From contig NW_025955078.1 of NCBI RefSeq assembly GCF_022376445.1, forward strand, positions 1 through 64,000: DNA of 64,000 nucleotides, given 5' to 3'. The notes beneath the pieces were generated by a model, which had not been told where the DNA came from, made no database searches, and was given only the letters and a program-made list of their open reading frames with translations. Source of the stretch: Fomitopsis serialis. Lineage: Eukaryota > Basidiomycota > Agaricomycetes > Polyporales > Fomitopsidaceae. The position numbers were made by a program, and so were the translations under genes. The first letter of the stretch is position 1; each line of letters opens with the position of its first letter. Shown here piece after piece: positions 48,204 through 60,532 of the stretch.

Positions 48204-50702
48204 CTACTCGCGCTCTATGCCAGCAGTTTCAAGCTCTTCAAGGATGCTGTTTGGCAGCACACGATGACCTCGGTATTTTTTACTCGCCCATGCAGCCTGC
48301 TTCCCCGACAAACCGCGACGATAAGCATTCATGAAGCGCTGTGAACGCACGAAGAACCGCCGGACAGAGTCGAGAGGCACTGTGTCAAGGGCGGCTATGG
48401 TGTTCCGCTCGAGGTCTGCCTCGAGCGTCGATGGTGCGCATTTGCGGTAGACACGTTTTGCAGAACCCCAGCACTGCTCAATCGGATTGAGTTCGCAGTG
48501 GAATTTCGGGAGGAAGAGCACCCGGAATCCACGCTGTCGACAATGTCCTTCCAGTGTTGATTCGACATCGCGGAAGTCCGGCTGGTTATACAGAAGACGC
48601 CGCATACAGCAATCGAGGGCCGGAGGCTGGCAGTGAAATTTGGGGCATTGTGCACGAAGGCCGACCGTCGCAATACCGCGCTCCTCGAGAATCTTCTCCA
48701 TGCCCTTGAACACGCCCACTTTCTCCGACCCCTCCTCGAAGTAGAGTGATTGTGGCTGGCCATTTGGCAACACTCCATCTGACATCCGCACGCGTTGCTG
48801 AAGCTTCTTCCCGTTCACGCCATAGATCGGCTTCCCATCTTGGCCAATCACATCAACATCAACACCGAACAGGGGCTTATTGGGTGCGGTTTGCGGCGCA
48901 CAGATAATGCATCATCACTTCGCTTCAGGTGAGTCGGGGCGTTATCGAAGACGAGGACATGTTCTTCGTCTGGGTGTTCACGTTGTAGGATGTCCATGGC
49001 CAACGATGCGTGCTCGAGGATCTCGTCATTGGTGAAGTAGCCATCGCGGCTTTTTCCTGCCGTGAAGAGCTTCTGTGCTGACTCGGCCCCATCAGGAGAG
49101 CGCAACCATCCATACTCGGCAGAGACGAAATCGGCAACCATAAGGGAAGCTCCCTCTCCCTTGGCATGAGGTTGGGCCTTCTCACCCTTTTTGACCCAGC
49201 GAATCTGACGGCGATCATTTGCATAGAATGTCAATTTGTCATGATACCAGAAGACAACTCGCCTCCGAGTTGGGTGACCTGAGCTGTCTCCTGGCAATAC
49301 AACATTCAAAACAACTCCATGGATTGGGCTGTCATCCGAAAGGGAGATTCGGACATCGCCTGTCAGACGGAATGACCCATCAGGTAAGAGGGGTCCTTGT
49401 GCCTCGAATCCGTTGATCCAATCCCGCGTGTATAGGTAGGACCCATCTGCCAAGACAGGTCCCTGAACAAAGGCCCCATCGATGAATTGCTGCACATATG
49501 GATCCAGGGCAGCGAGCGCGGGGAGGAAGACATTGTCGCGGTAGTCAACAACATCCGCCCGCTCGTGTCCATCAACGTACTGCCCCGATGGTGTCTTCGT
49601 CCAGCGGTAATCAAGCGCGTGCATCCACGCCTGTGCAGTTGAGAGGCCAATCGGCTTCTTCAGGCCATATCGGAGGAGGACTTCGGGATCGGACATGAAC
49701 TCGACTATGTCCATGGCCCGTACGTACTTTCCCACCGTCTGCAGATGCTCACAGAGAGCATCCTTCAGGTCAGGTTTCTCCAGCAACGACCTCGTCCACT
49801 CCCCATTGGACTGAATGGAAGGGCATGTCGGTCCTGCAGGAAATCGCGCGTCCATTTGCGCAGCCGCTTTGCTCGGTGGGGCCCGAATTCCCAGGCCACA
49901 GCAGTCTGAAGAGACGCAGCTATCCAGCTCCCAAAACTGTTCGACTCGGGCCGGGTATAGTGACCCAGCAGCATCTTCATCTGTTCCATACGAGACTGGA
50001 GCTGATCATCGCCAACAAATCTCAGATAACCGAGCTGACTCTTCCGCCTCGGATGCAACAGCTCGCGGAGATCTCGCAGAGCCACAGTTGCCTCTTCGAC
50101 AGAAGGTGGAGGCTCAAACATGGGCCGCTTCTCTGGCCTTCTCGGTGAGTCATTCATGCTGTCTTGTGCTGCTCGTATGGCTTCGAGTTCTTCGGACACA
50201 GATGCAATCGGAGATTCCACTGCAATGGCATGCTCGGACTCGGAGTCACCAAGACTCGCATGTTCTGTTTATCAAGAGTATAAGGTGCATTATAAGTCTG
50301 ATATGGCAGTACTGAATGCAAAAATGCGCACCTGTACTAGACATCAGGCCTGACTCGGAGTCGGACACGAAGGCAGGTTGATGCTCAGGTTCCGAGTGGC
50401 TTGGAGTCGGAGCAGTCCATGTAGGCTGCGTGATTTCAGCGAAGGTATGTCTCATGTCTTCATAAACCTCCATTGGTGTCTTCGGTAGCTCATGCAACAC
50501 TGTGTCTAGCTCGGGTCCGGGTGCTGCCTCAAGCTAGAATTGAGGTGGTTTTGGAACTGTGAGTCAGACGAGTTGGTCTCATTCATCGAGGGAGTTACAT
50601 CACATTTTCCTTCCCTGCATCCACAGCAAGTCGTGGCCGCTTCTGAGCATATGCCCCGAGGTTCTGTAGGCCAACACGACCTCTTTTGTTGTGTGGGGCC
50701 AT
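48204..50702 (-). pseudogene. IS630-like DDE transposase, nearly complete copy
   Basis: The gene begins MAPHNKRGRVGLQNLG at 50702 and uses introns near 50590-50527 and 50335-50270. It shows an N-terminal MKMLLGHYTRP...SWIAAS region, then the catalytic residues: Asp in WYHDKLTFY, Asp in VFDNAPTHLKR and Glu in NPIEQCWGSAKRVYR. It ends in ETAGIERE at 48204. The Glu that follows the first Asp in the 1-1446 copy (FHDES) is Lys here. There is one frameshift near 49810. A deletion near 48870 joins RRKPHPISP to FGVDV; the other copy has about ten more residues there. It is therefore probably inactive as read. Confidence 0.8.
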
Positions 50703-51266
50703 AGTACAGCACAGTCGGGCAGGCCACTGCGCATTACGACCGCGAGACGGCCAGTATATTGTATATTCCAGATTACATAAGCATGTAAATGCTAATATCG
50801 AAGACATTGGCTGCGCGAGTGAACACCACCGAGAAATGCGAAATTCGTGAACTGTCAGATATTCTTGAAAGTGCTTTCCTCCAATCTGACAGTGCTACTT
50901 TTTTAATATCTCGGTGCTGTATTTCTTTATGCTAGTTTCTCGTGTCCGCTCCCAGCCAAAGTGGTGTACAGGCGCCGAAAGCCGGTACACGTGATGTAGT
51001 CGAGAATGCGTTGGGCCTATCTTATCCATAACTGAGCACTTAGCCACTGCATTTGTTTGTATCTGTTGGTCCAAGCCGCGTCGTCTGGGAGTGTAAAATT
51101 TCAGACTCAGATAAGCAACCCATACTAACAGTTACTTATCTCTGCTTATCGGGGTGGCTGCAAGTCACGTGCACTGTGGGAACAAACTGCCATTCCGGAG
51201 GAATCACTAAGGCGTTTCATGGTGGTCCATCATAAGAACGATACCTTCGTACCTCAGGGATCGTAA

Positions 51267-51610
51267 AACAGCCACAAAGTCGAAATCAACAAAGCAGTGA
51301 AAAATCGGATGAGTGCAGGGGTTCAAATCCCTGAAGATGCAAACATTATAGAAAATGGTAGACTGAAGGGAATGACGTCGAAAAAATACAGTGTAGGCAC
51401 GGTATAGTGATGGCGTCCATGTAGAATAAAGGGGAACACCAGGACACGTTCCACAACTTGGACAGGGCAATGGAGCTCAGAATAATTCGCAGAAATGCGG
51501 AATAAATTCTGAGCTCAACAAGGTGCTCAGTCAGCAATGCCAAGAGCATTAGTACTTGCTGGATATCAGGCCACAATGGATAGAATTATGGTATTGGTCG
51601 GCCAGTTGTG
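51267..51610 (+). repeat. 344-bp spacer between tandem foldback copies, tRNA-like B box
   Basis: Starts AACAGCCACAAAG directly after one foldback terminus and ends CAGTTGTG directly before the next. 51315-51340 holds CAGGGGTTCAAATCCCTG, a perfect T-arm with a Pol III B box. No A box, acceptor stem or anticodon arm could be fitted, so it is not a tRNA gene. The first 230 bases recur at 63774-64000 with few changes. Confidence 0.7.
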
Positions 51611-51865
51611 TTACGATCCCTGAGGTACGAAGGTATCGTTCTTATGATGGACCACCATGAAACGCCTTAGCGATTCCTCCGGAATGGCAGTTTGTTCCCA
51701 CAGTGCACGTGACTTGCAGCCACCCCGATAAGCAGAGATAAGTAACTGTTAGTATGGGTTGCTTATCTGAGTCTGAAATTTTACACTCCCAGACGACGCG
51801 GCTTGGACCAACAGATACAAACAAATGCAGTGGCTAAGTGCTCAGTTATGGATATGAGGCCCATT

Positions 51866-52679
51866 CACTGGGGACAAGACGCGTTGCTCGTCGCGCGAAC
51901 ATGTTACGGACATTCTACGACTTATGATAAATTTTCCCACGGTGTTCAGTCGCCGAACACTCGAGGATCATTGACAGTGACTGCCCCGTGTTCGAAGTCC
52001 CAAGCATTGCAACAGCATTATCATTGTCTGGACGATTAACATGAGGCGTGTTCATGGTGTGTTCCATAAGAGTGCATAGACCAAACACTATGCATGATCC
52101 TCATCTGTAAGCCACATGTTCTGTGTCTGTACATGCCGAGTGTACACCGTCGTGATATGAAGCGAACATTGCAAGCACATGATAACTGTTCTTGCAATGT
52201 TCCGAGTATGACCACCGTGCATGTCTGGAGGTCAAACATGGTCACAACATTGTAAAAACATTGGTTCTTAATCATGTTCTTTCAATGATCACACATGTCC
52301 TTGGAATGTTAACTCCCCAAATCTTCAAAATGTCCGGTGCATGAACATGAGAACACAATGCTTCATGGTCATGGTATGTCGTCACAATGTGGTGCATACA
52401 AACATTGTGGTTGGTTTACACATGTCCTAATCGAGGTCACACTATAAACATACCCTGTGACAGTACAATGTTTGCTCTCCGAACATGACATGCACATTTG
52501 GCATGTTCGAGTCGCAAACAGCAGTGCTGTCCATACAATGTTCTTTTCTCCGAACATCTGAGAGACACTTGGCATGGTCGTGCGATGTCCTGAGGAATAA
52601 CATCGAGGGAAAATATGTCATAAGTCGGAAGATGTCCGTATAATGTTTGAACTCCGGTCAACGCGTCTTGCCCCCGGTG
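51866..52679. mobile_element. CACTG-ended non-autonomous element, 814 bp
   Basis: Ends CACTGGGGACAAGACGCG and, in complement, CACCGGGGGCAAGACGCG extend into an imperfect inverted repeat of about 80 bases. A 3-bp duplication ATT flanks it (51863-51865 and 52680-52682). The empty site CCCATTGAAAC is preserved in the other arm (46430-46440). The interior is full of ACATGTTC, ACAATGTT and GAACAT motifs. The 3-bp duplication and CACT end are typical of the CACTA superfamily; no coding capacity. Confidence 0.88.
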
Positions 52680-53594
52680 ATTGAAACACCTTAGCAGTTC
52701 CCCCAATAAGGAAACTGGTAAACATATCATGTGACTGGCAGCTTGGTGGGCCATTGCTCCAAGCGCTCACACACTGTAGGGCCTATATAGCCTCAGCCAG
52801 TAACAAATCATAGTATACATAGTATGCTCATCTGATAGCCCTTCATTCAGAGAGTATACAGAAATTCTATTGAGTGTATACAATGGCTGGCTAACCCAGG
52901 AAATGCAAAGCAAAAAAATGCACATGTGCCTCTGCAGATTCAATCTGCTTGTTTATGACTCAAATATGGTCTATATGTACACTGCAATGTATATGTGTAG
53001 TTCAGACACTGTGGACTACTCAGTAGCTTCAATAATACAGGTAACAAGGACTATAATGGGTAATCTGAGCATCTTTTGCCATCTTATGGCCCTTGCATAC
53101 AATGTAATGGTAACCATTGCAGCTCAAGGCAATCATACACTTGTCTTTGATGTGTCTGTATATTTCATAGATTTTCTGCATTTCTCTGAGCCCTACATGC
53201 CCCTGTTTGTGTATGATTCCTCTTTGGGAAGGTCACATACTCCATATGGTAATTATGCATCCACTGCTGGCTTTGTCTTGCTCACAGACACAATCTAGGG
53301 ATACATACCTGAATGTGTACTTACACTATGATCTTATAGGGTTGTCCAGTACATGAGCAGTTCCAAGAGTGAAGTAGCAGGCTTATATAAGCTCACTGGG
53401 GCCACAGCAACCATCTTACCAGGTTATTGAGAATGCTATCTGATCTGATGTCAAACCCATGCAATATACAGCTTCATTCACATTGCCTGGATCATTTTGA
53501 ATATTGTCTCCATTTTCCGCTTTTTTCTGAGCCTATACAAGCTCTCTTAAGCACAGTAACAGTCCGCACTTACATCGCTTACTAAGCGCCCAGA

Positions 53595-53651
53595 TGCCGT
53601 TCGGAGGTGCAACCGTGCGGAAATTTGGCACGGTTGCACCTCCGAACGGCA
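53595..53651. repeat. Hairpin, mirror copy of 45463-45519
   Basis: Same 24-base complementary arms and 9-base loop in opposite orientation, in arm 2. Confidence 0.93.
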
Positions 53652-54735
53652 CGAGAGGGATGCCGAGCTGCTCTGATTGGTGCAACAAGCCCCTTTTCTG
53701 CCCTAATCAGGCAGGCTGCCGAGGTTTTGAGCTGAGTTTGAATCTCAGCCACAGCTCCTTAGTGGCACTGTACCTGCTGTACTGTGGACCCACTAAAATG
53801 CGGAAAATTCCCAAAATAATCTCTGTGATAGGTATGATGTCATAGAGTCTATAGCTGCTGTGACTTGCCCATTACCTTCACTGGTCATGGCACAATTCAC
53901 AAAACAAAAAAACATGCAAATGCCTCTGTGCACATGAGTGCATCCCTTTTCACCTCAAAAGTCTCTCTTTTGAAGCCTATATGCTGCCCACAGATTCTCT
54001 GACATCTCAAACTTGCTAAATAGGGTAGCTGACCTTCCTAAAATGGTAATTTTGCTTAACCTGCTCAGTCTGGGCTCACAAAATGCAGATAAAATCAGGG
54101 AATATTATGTGTAATCAGACTCATCTGTATTGCCTTGTATATGAAGGCAATTCATCTTGTATGGAGGCCCCCACAATATATCACTAGTATGACTTGCCCA
54201 GTTGTTTGAAATTCAGGAAACAGAGAAACACATGCATGAATGTGGCATTTGACTGGGATACACTGACTGAAATCTAATCAACTCTTATAGAGGTTATAGA
54301 GATGATAAACTCATTTGATAGCCCATCATTTCAAGGGTTAATCATACATTGAAGGAATGAAGAACAAAGGACAACATTTAGAGAATCACAAGTGACTGTG
54401 CAGATATGAATGGCTTGTTGTCTCTGAAACACATTGCCTATGACCTGTATGGATATGTGCATAGTTTACAATGCATGGATGTGTCTGGAAGTTGCACAGC
54501 ACAGCTATTGGTGGGGAAAAATGGTAATAACATGCATGTTTTGATGTCAGCACTGAATGACCATATAGGGAATCTTCTCCACTTGTAAATATGCTCAGGG
54601 ATGCTCCACATATATCCTGGAATATTGTCTGATTAATCCGCATTTTCTTGACCCCAAAACAAGTGAATTGTGCTGCGGTAACAGTGTGCACTTACATCGC
54701 TTACTAAGCGCTCGATTAAGCGCCCGTTGCCGAAG

Positions 54736-54779
54736 CGGAGTCGTCGACAGGCCGGAATTCCGGCCTGTCGACGACTCCG
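54736..54779. repeat. 44-bp perfect palindrome, mirror copy of 44335-44378
   Basis: All 22 pairs retained in arm 2; the CGCTTAGTAAGCG motif precedes it in inverse orientation (54690-54735). Confidence 0.94.
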
Positions 54780-57700
54780 GTCACTCAAAGGGGATTTTGG
54801 AGCACTCCCATTGGCTGAAATGCTGACAAATGTTCCCTTTTAAAGTAATCTTTCAATCTCAGCTCTTCATGCCGAGTTTTTTGATGGCTTCAAGCCACAC
54901 TAACTGAGCTCTTACTAGAACCCCATTAAATGCGGAAAAATCCTAAAATATTGCTTCTCCATGGAATGCCCCTTGAGTACTGACAAGGGTGCCCAGATTA
55001 GGTGTTCTTGTTGTTTTTCACAGAGTACTGACCTTGGCAAGTGATACTGGGGATATAAGCAAAATGCTTGTACAAGACAGTTCCACATGTATGGGCTATG
55101 TGAGGTGGAGGATATCAAACATACAAAACTGCCATATATGGTTAGTCCCCTGCCCACTTGGGAAGTTGGCCATGCATGGCCTCTGCAGGACTGGATAAAT
55201 AGCAGGAAAACCAGAGAAAGATTAGATAGTACTATGGATTTGTATTGGGTTGACTGTTGAGGCCATATGGCAGAAAACATATAATAATGCAGAGTTTCCC
55301 ACGCATAGCCTGATACAAGCCACTCTTTCAATGAGTCTTGGTCCATCTTGTAAGCACCATTATCACCTGGAATTCTCAGGGACTGGCAGCTCCAGACAGG
55401 ATCCCAGGCTATTCTGTTCAGTTCAACTCTCCAATAGGCCCTGCAAAGGCAGGCTATTGGGCTGAATTTGAATGCAAGCCACAGGCTCATTAGTGACAAT
55501 GTATTTGCTGTGCTATGGTCTCCCAAAAAACAGTTGGGAATATTCCCAGTCATGTATATGATGTCAGAGAGGCTGTACATAGTATGCCTTCCCATGGATT
55601 CATATAAACATGGCACCCACCATTCACAAAGCAAAATAAAATACATATGCCTCTGTACACACTGGTTCTTTCACTTTGTTTGTGTTTCCTGTGATGCTTG
55701 CCAACTGCCTATGGATTGTGTGGCTATATGAGACCTGAATGAAACCTGCCATATGTGGTACCTGACCTTCTCAAAATGGAAAGTCCGAGTTATCTGCTGT
55801 GTCTGGGCTCAGAAAATGTGGATAAAACAAGGGAATATTCTGTATGATTCCACTCACCTTGTACTGCTTGCTAGCTATAAGTATTGATTGGCTCATTTCT
55901 AAACCTCTTGGCAGGCAATGGCATATGCAGAAAATGGTGAACACCTGTGGCACAAAGGCCACAGTTAATGCTGAGTATGTTCATAATATTGGCTTTGTCT
56001 CACATGTGAATGGCATAGCTATCAATATTATGGGTTCGCAGAGCTTTATGACACTGTACTGATCCTAGAAAGTGATAGAAAGACATTGTACAAGTTGTGT
56101 TGTGCATCTACTACTGTTGCTAGAAAGTCTATAGGCTAGCAATGTCATAAAGTAGGGACACCACCCATAGGTGATCAAATGCTTTGATGGTCTCTGCAAT
56201 GCTAGATACATGGTAGGAAATGAGATAAAATCAGATGATCCCATGACATCATATTGTGCTGACTGTTGTAGGCCAATGCATGACAGTACATCTCAGATGT
56301 GCTAATGCAGAGTTCACAGCCTGATGTCTGCAGCTCTATTGTCCCAGTCCAGTATAAGCATGTCTTTGACTGATTGTATCAATATGAAGCAGTGCCAATT
56401 ATACAGTATGATGGTGCTATGCTTGATTGTTAATTGCTCATATAATTTTTGCCTGGAGCATATCTAATGTCTGTATGCACTACCATCATCCTATTCTCAT
56501 GCAATGGCCCTTGGTATGTGAAGATAGAATAGGCAGCTCTTGGCTTGTTCATATGGGCAAAAATGTATTGACAGTGGTGTCTGTTTGTGCAGTGTATGCT
56601 GTGATTTCTTCCTGATTGGGCTCAGAAGAAGTCATGGTTGCCATGGAAATAATGCAGACTTGCATTGCTTACTAAGCAACAGTGAAGAGGCCATATTACA
56701 ATGGACTTCTGAGCCAATATATGGCTGTCCTTTTATGGATCTCTAGTCAATAATATGACTTTGGGAGTACTCTCATTTGCTGCAACTGTTTCCTTTTACA
56801 TGTGATGATAAAATATCAGCTACTCATGTTGGGTCCTTTCATGTTATATGGAAAGTGGAAATATAACACTTTAGACCCAGGTGTGAACATGTGTAATACT
56901 TGAACAGCATTGGAAATTTGTGGCAGTGTGCCTACCAGTACACCATTTGGCAGTTGATCCTGGGCGGTATCTGCGCTGGAGTAATGTCAACATGAAAAAT
57001 ATATTGTCTAATCCAAATATAGTACCATACATTGTATGTGCACACAAAATGAACAGTCAGCCAGAAAATGACACTGGTGATTATCGTGGGAGTATGTCTG
57101 AAGATATAGAAATCCCTGGACTTATGATCAGAGAGCATGACCATTGATAGTATGCATTACTAGAATACCCAGGAAAGGCCAATGTGCAAGTCTTAGTATG
57201 CAGTCTGTTGTTAGGACAAGGCATTGAAACCCCTTTTTGTTTACAAGAAATTCCATAGATATGGTCTTTGACTAGGGTAGGCAGCAGGAATACTTATCAC
57301 TCCTGGGCTTTGTTATCTTTAGTCTAGATTCTTTTAATGGACTTCATTTGGGGTTCACAATGCTTTCTGACCAGATTTCAGTGATCTTTTTTTCCCACAT
57401 TGTTATTCTTTGTGGCACCTATTGGTGTATGTTCTGACTGGACTATTACCAAGTTTCTAGTGCTCTCCTTAGACCCCTTGTGACCAGATGCTTTGAAAGA
57501 TATTACTGGGGTTCTATTAGCTCAGACTATGTTATCTATTGATATATTATCCCAGCTGGCAGGCAATCTATGAGTGACTAGTGTTCATAAGGCTGTGCTA
57601 GTGTTTCAGGACAACATGCAAGTGGTGTGTCATAAATCGAGCACATCCTTGATGATCAGTGAGAATTATTGGCACATCTACCCTTGCCTTACAATGAGCC

Positions 57701-58862
57701 TGTGAGCTTATTGTGCATCTTGAATGGCCTTGGAAAGTGGTGTACTGAGTCTTCTACTATTTTGTAGGATATGAAGTATTTTATGTAGCTAAAAGGCTGT
57801 GCATGAATGCACAAAAGGAGCATCCCTATGAGCAAGTCCAAACATCTATCTCATCTACCACTTGCTTCTGTACTCTTATGCCAGTGTACCTTCAATTCAT
57901 CAGTGATCAATCCTGCCCATGACTCTATCAGTCTTGATGGCACTTACTATGGTGACACATTGCTTCACATTGTACTACATGAGCCAATTACTATTGACTC
58001 AGGAGCTGAGCTCCAATCCAGTAACATACCTTAGTATGGCTTTGTACTACTGGTCAGTGTCTGGTAATTGTTCACTTATGGTGAGAGCAAACTGCACATT
58101 CTTTGGTTGTATTCCTTGTATAACACATCAATTCTTGACAAAACTTTTTCAGAATTCCTTACTGGTATACTTCTCCTCTGTATATTGGTTCCATCCTCCA
58201 CTGTTGATTGGTTTGGACTTGGGGAAGTACTGTAAACAATCTACTGAAAGACATCCTTTGGTATCAGAATTTCTCTGATCAAGGGCTAATACTTGTACAA
58301 CAGCACTGACAGCAAGTCCCAACTGAGTAGTGGTTACTGTAGTCAACCCCCCAGATTCCCCTTCCTTGAGTTCTAGTTGATCTAGAGGCTCACCTTACTT
58401 CTTTGCAACATTCCCAAGCTATTTGCTCTATGTTACTATCAATACAAACCAGTAACACTGCTCATTAGTATTCAGATCATATTGATAAGCAACTTGGCAA
58501 TTTACCAAGTAAGAAACAGATCCATAATGTCTGTTGCTCATGATTGCAAGCTATGATCCTCATATTACAACAACCTAATAAATGAGCAGGCTACTCTGAA
58601 GTGCAAAATGTGGAAGATATGTCAGTACTCTATGCATAGACAATATACTAGCAGTCTTGCCAAGCATGACTTCTGATGTGGGCAGCATGAAGTTGTTCAT
58701 AAATTGACATGTATCCTACCAAAGGGATCGTACTGCCAGCTATGGCCCTCTCCCCAGCAAGTCTACTGTACAGTTATGGTCGCCTTACGTAACGCACACC
58801 GTAGACAGTCTGCCTCGTCGAGCTCTAACTCCCTAAGACTTTACAGAGCTCGACTTAGGCGC

Positions 58863-60532
58863 TGATGAGCCCTTAGCTCACCTACCCACCGAAAACGCGA
58901 TTTACGGTCGGTACGACAGTATACTAAGTCCGTATGGTCGACGCGCTATCCGTCCGTTCGAGGGAACCGCCCGATGTTCGAAGCTCAAGCGTCAATGTTC
59001 GGAACCCTTAGCGGCGAAGTCACACGGTTTAGAAGAGTCACTACATTGGTAGGACTACGGGCAAGTACACGGCTAGGTCAAACTAACTAGTGACGGCCTC
59101 GGCAACTCTCGTATCTGTGGCCTCGACTTCCACACCCATGACCACCACCCCTACCCCTACGAACAGACGGACCGGTGTCGGAGCCACGGTCAGTGTTGAC
59201 GCGCTCGAGCAGGCTTTCGAGCAATCCGACAAGGGTGCCGTGCGAGCGGCGCTGGTCGACTGCGATGTTGTGAATCGCTCGACCCATGGACTCGAGGTTG
59301 TCGGGCAGCTGGCGGAAGTCGGAAAGGATCAACGACTCGCGCTGATACTGTGGGTTCGCGAGAGGACGACACTCGGCCTGGTTGACTTGTTCGAGCAGCA
59401 CCAAGGTCTCGGACCAGGCGATCGTAGGGTAGGGCGAACCTAGGATATCTCCCTGGTTGCCATCGCGGTGAAAGACCTCGTCGAGGTAACACATCAACTC
59501 GTCGATCTCGGGGAACGACCTGGGAGCAGGAAGCGTATCGTTCGCTAGCAGGATAGCCCGGCTACGGGACTCGAACAAGAAGCGCTGTTTGAAGGTCGGT
59601 ACGATGGTTCGAAGGATAGTCAATGTTCGGAGGCACGTACGATCATCCAGCGGACTCCGTGGGCCCAAGCCAGCCACTCTCCGGGACTGTTGGCATCGTA
59701 TCGCGGTTCGACAAGTCCCTCGGTCTTGAGGACTTCGAGGAGGCGATAGTAGCGGGCAGCATACGCTTCGGAAGTTGGGTCGAGGTGCGGCATGTTCGTG
59801 TAAGTCAGGCGAACTCCTGCGGCTGTCTCATATCTTCGAGGACTGTCACCGGCTCCGGTTATGACCTTCGCCGTTCGGGGGACGGTCGCCCGTTATTCGG
59901 AACTTGCGGAAGGCCGAGTTGGATTCTCTCATGTGTTAGTAGGTCCGGGTCGAGCGTTGTGACATTCTCCGATTGGCTGCTTTCCTTATCACTTTCATTC
60001 ATCATGTCTTGTATTTCTCTTGGCTCTCTTGGTCTTCGGACCGTATTTTCCTGTATATACTCTGGGACTGGTTCCCTCCGAATCTCAGAGACCCCCTTAC
60101 CCTCTCAATCTCACCTCGCACCGGCGAGGTTCGTCAGTCAGCCAGTACGTTCGAAGTCAGCAAGTTCGCCAGTCAGTCAGTACGTTCGAAGCCAGTCAGT
60201 CAGTTCGCCAGTACGTTCGCCAGCTCGTAGTTGCCCCGAGAGGCTCTACACTTCTTCTCCTGCCGTCGCTAGTCTTCCTTGTCACCGTTCGTTCGACACG
60301 TCTGTCGAAACCCTCCCTCCTACCTTCGAGGCTTAACCCTCGTCTTCGAACAGTCTTCGACATCTTCGAAGCTCTCCCACGTCGTTCGGAGTCTTGTCCG
60401 TCCTCCTCCTTCTTACCTAGACCACTGTACAGTCCCCCGTACATCTCATAGACGCAGAGGCCTCGCATACCACTGCTCGACCTCACGGTTGGGTTTTTGT
60501 GTGGCTTTAGTGTTCTTTTCGGTCGCGTCAGC
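58863..60532 (-). mobile_element. Gag-like repeat element, copy 2 (uninterrupted)
   Basis: This 1.67-kb inverse match to 7946-8046 plus 11506-13075 has ends TGATGAGCCC and GCGTCAGCA on the plus strand. It preserves the empty site of the CATCAG element near 60430 and a TATA-like GTATATAC at about 60052, upstream of the gene on the minus strand. Confidence 0.65.
59087..59793 (-). CDS. Gag-like hypothetical protein, copy 2
   Basis: Two exons, 59793-59641 and 59584-59087, give 216 residues and an open frame, about 95 percent like the 12143-12849 copy. It has the same WLAWAHGVRWMI block, SPYPTIAWSETLVLL and Arg/Gly-rich tail. Two intact copies suggest the element was active recently. No known domain recognised. 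Confidence 0.55.

Larger units (their letters stand above)
46445..51022 (-). mobile_element. IS630-like DNA transposon with TA duplication, 4.58 kb
   Basis: Terminal inverted repeats begin AGATAGGCCCAACGCATTCT and run 28 bases; they are flanked by TA at 46443-46444 and 51023-51024. The uninterrupted target is present in the other foldback arm near 51845-51865, proving insertion. Contents on the minus strand: a DDE transposase gene (50702-48204) and a gag-like gene (47543-46740). TA duplication and DDE fold agree with the IS630/Tc1 group. Confidence 0.9.
36971..51266. mobile_element. Giant non-coding foldback element, copy 1
   Basis: Both ends are the inverted terminus TTACGATCCC...GGGATCGTAA. 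The left outer arm (36971-39550) is a diverged inverse of the right outer arm (about 43900-46442 plus 51023-51266). The inner arms (39549-40056 and 40357-40863) are nearly identical around a 300-base loop (40057-40356). The left arm lacks the counterpart of about 3 kb (40864 to about 43900). Without the IS630-like insertion (46445-51022) the element is about 9.7 kb. No protein-coding gene of its own is recognisable and no target duplication is evident, so how it moves is unknown. Confidence 0.6.
51611..58761. mobile_element. Giant foldback element, copy 2 (truncated)
   Basis: It starts with TTACGATCCC at 51611 and is an almost exact inverse of copy 1's right arm, including 52680-58761. It ends inside the inner arm (GCAAGTC), where the 97-bp-TIR element begins, so the loop and the second arm are missing. 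It contains the CACTG-ended insertion. No protein-coding gene recognised. Confidence 0.75.

Noticed and set aside
51310..51345. Possible tRNA gene
   Set aside because: Only the T-arm is present; no acceptor, D or anticodon arm can be fitted on either strand.
54915..55646. A 243-codon open frame on the minus strand in foldback arm 2
   Set aside because: It resembles no protein, lacks intron logic and is broken by one base in the mirror copy at 43469-44199; it is a chance frame in repeat DNA.
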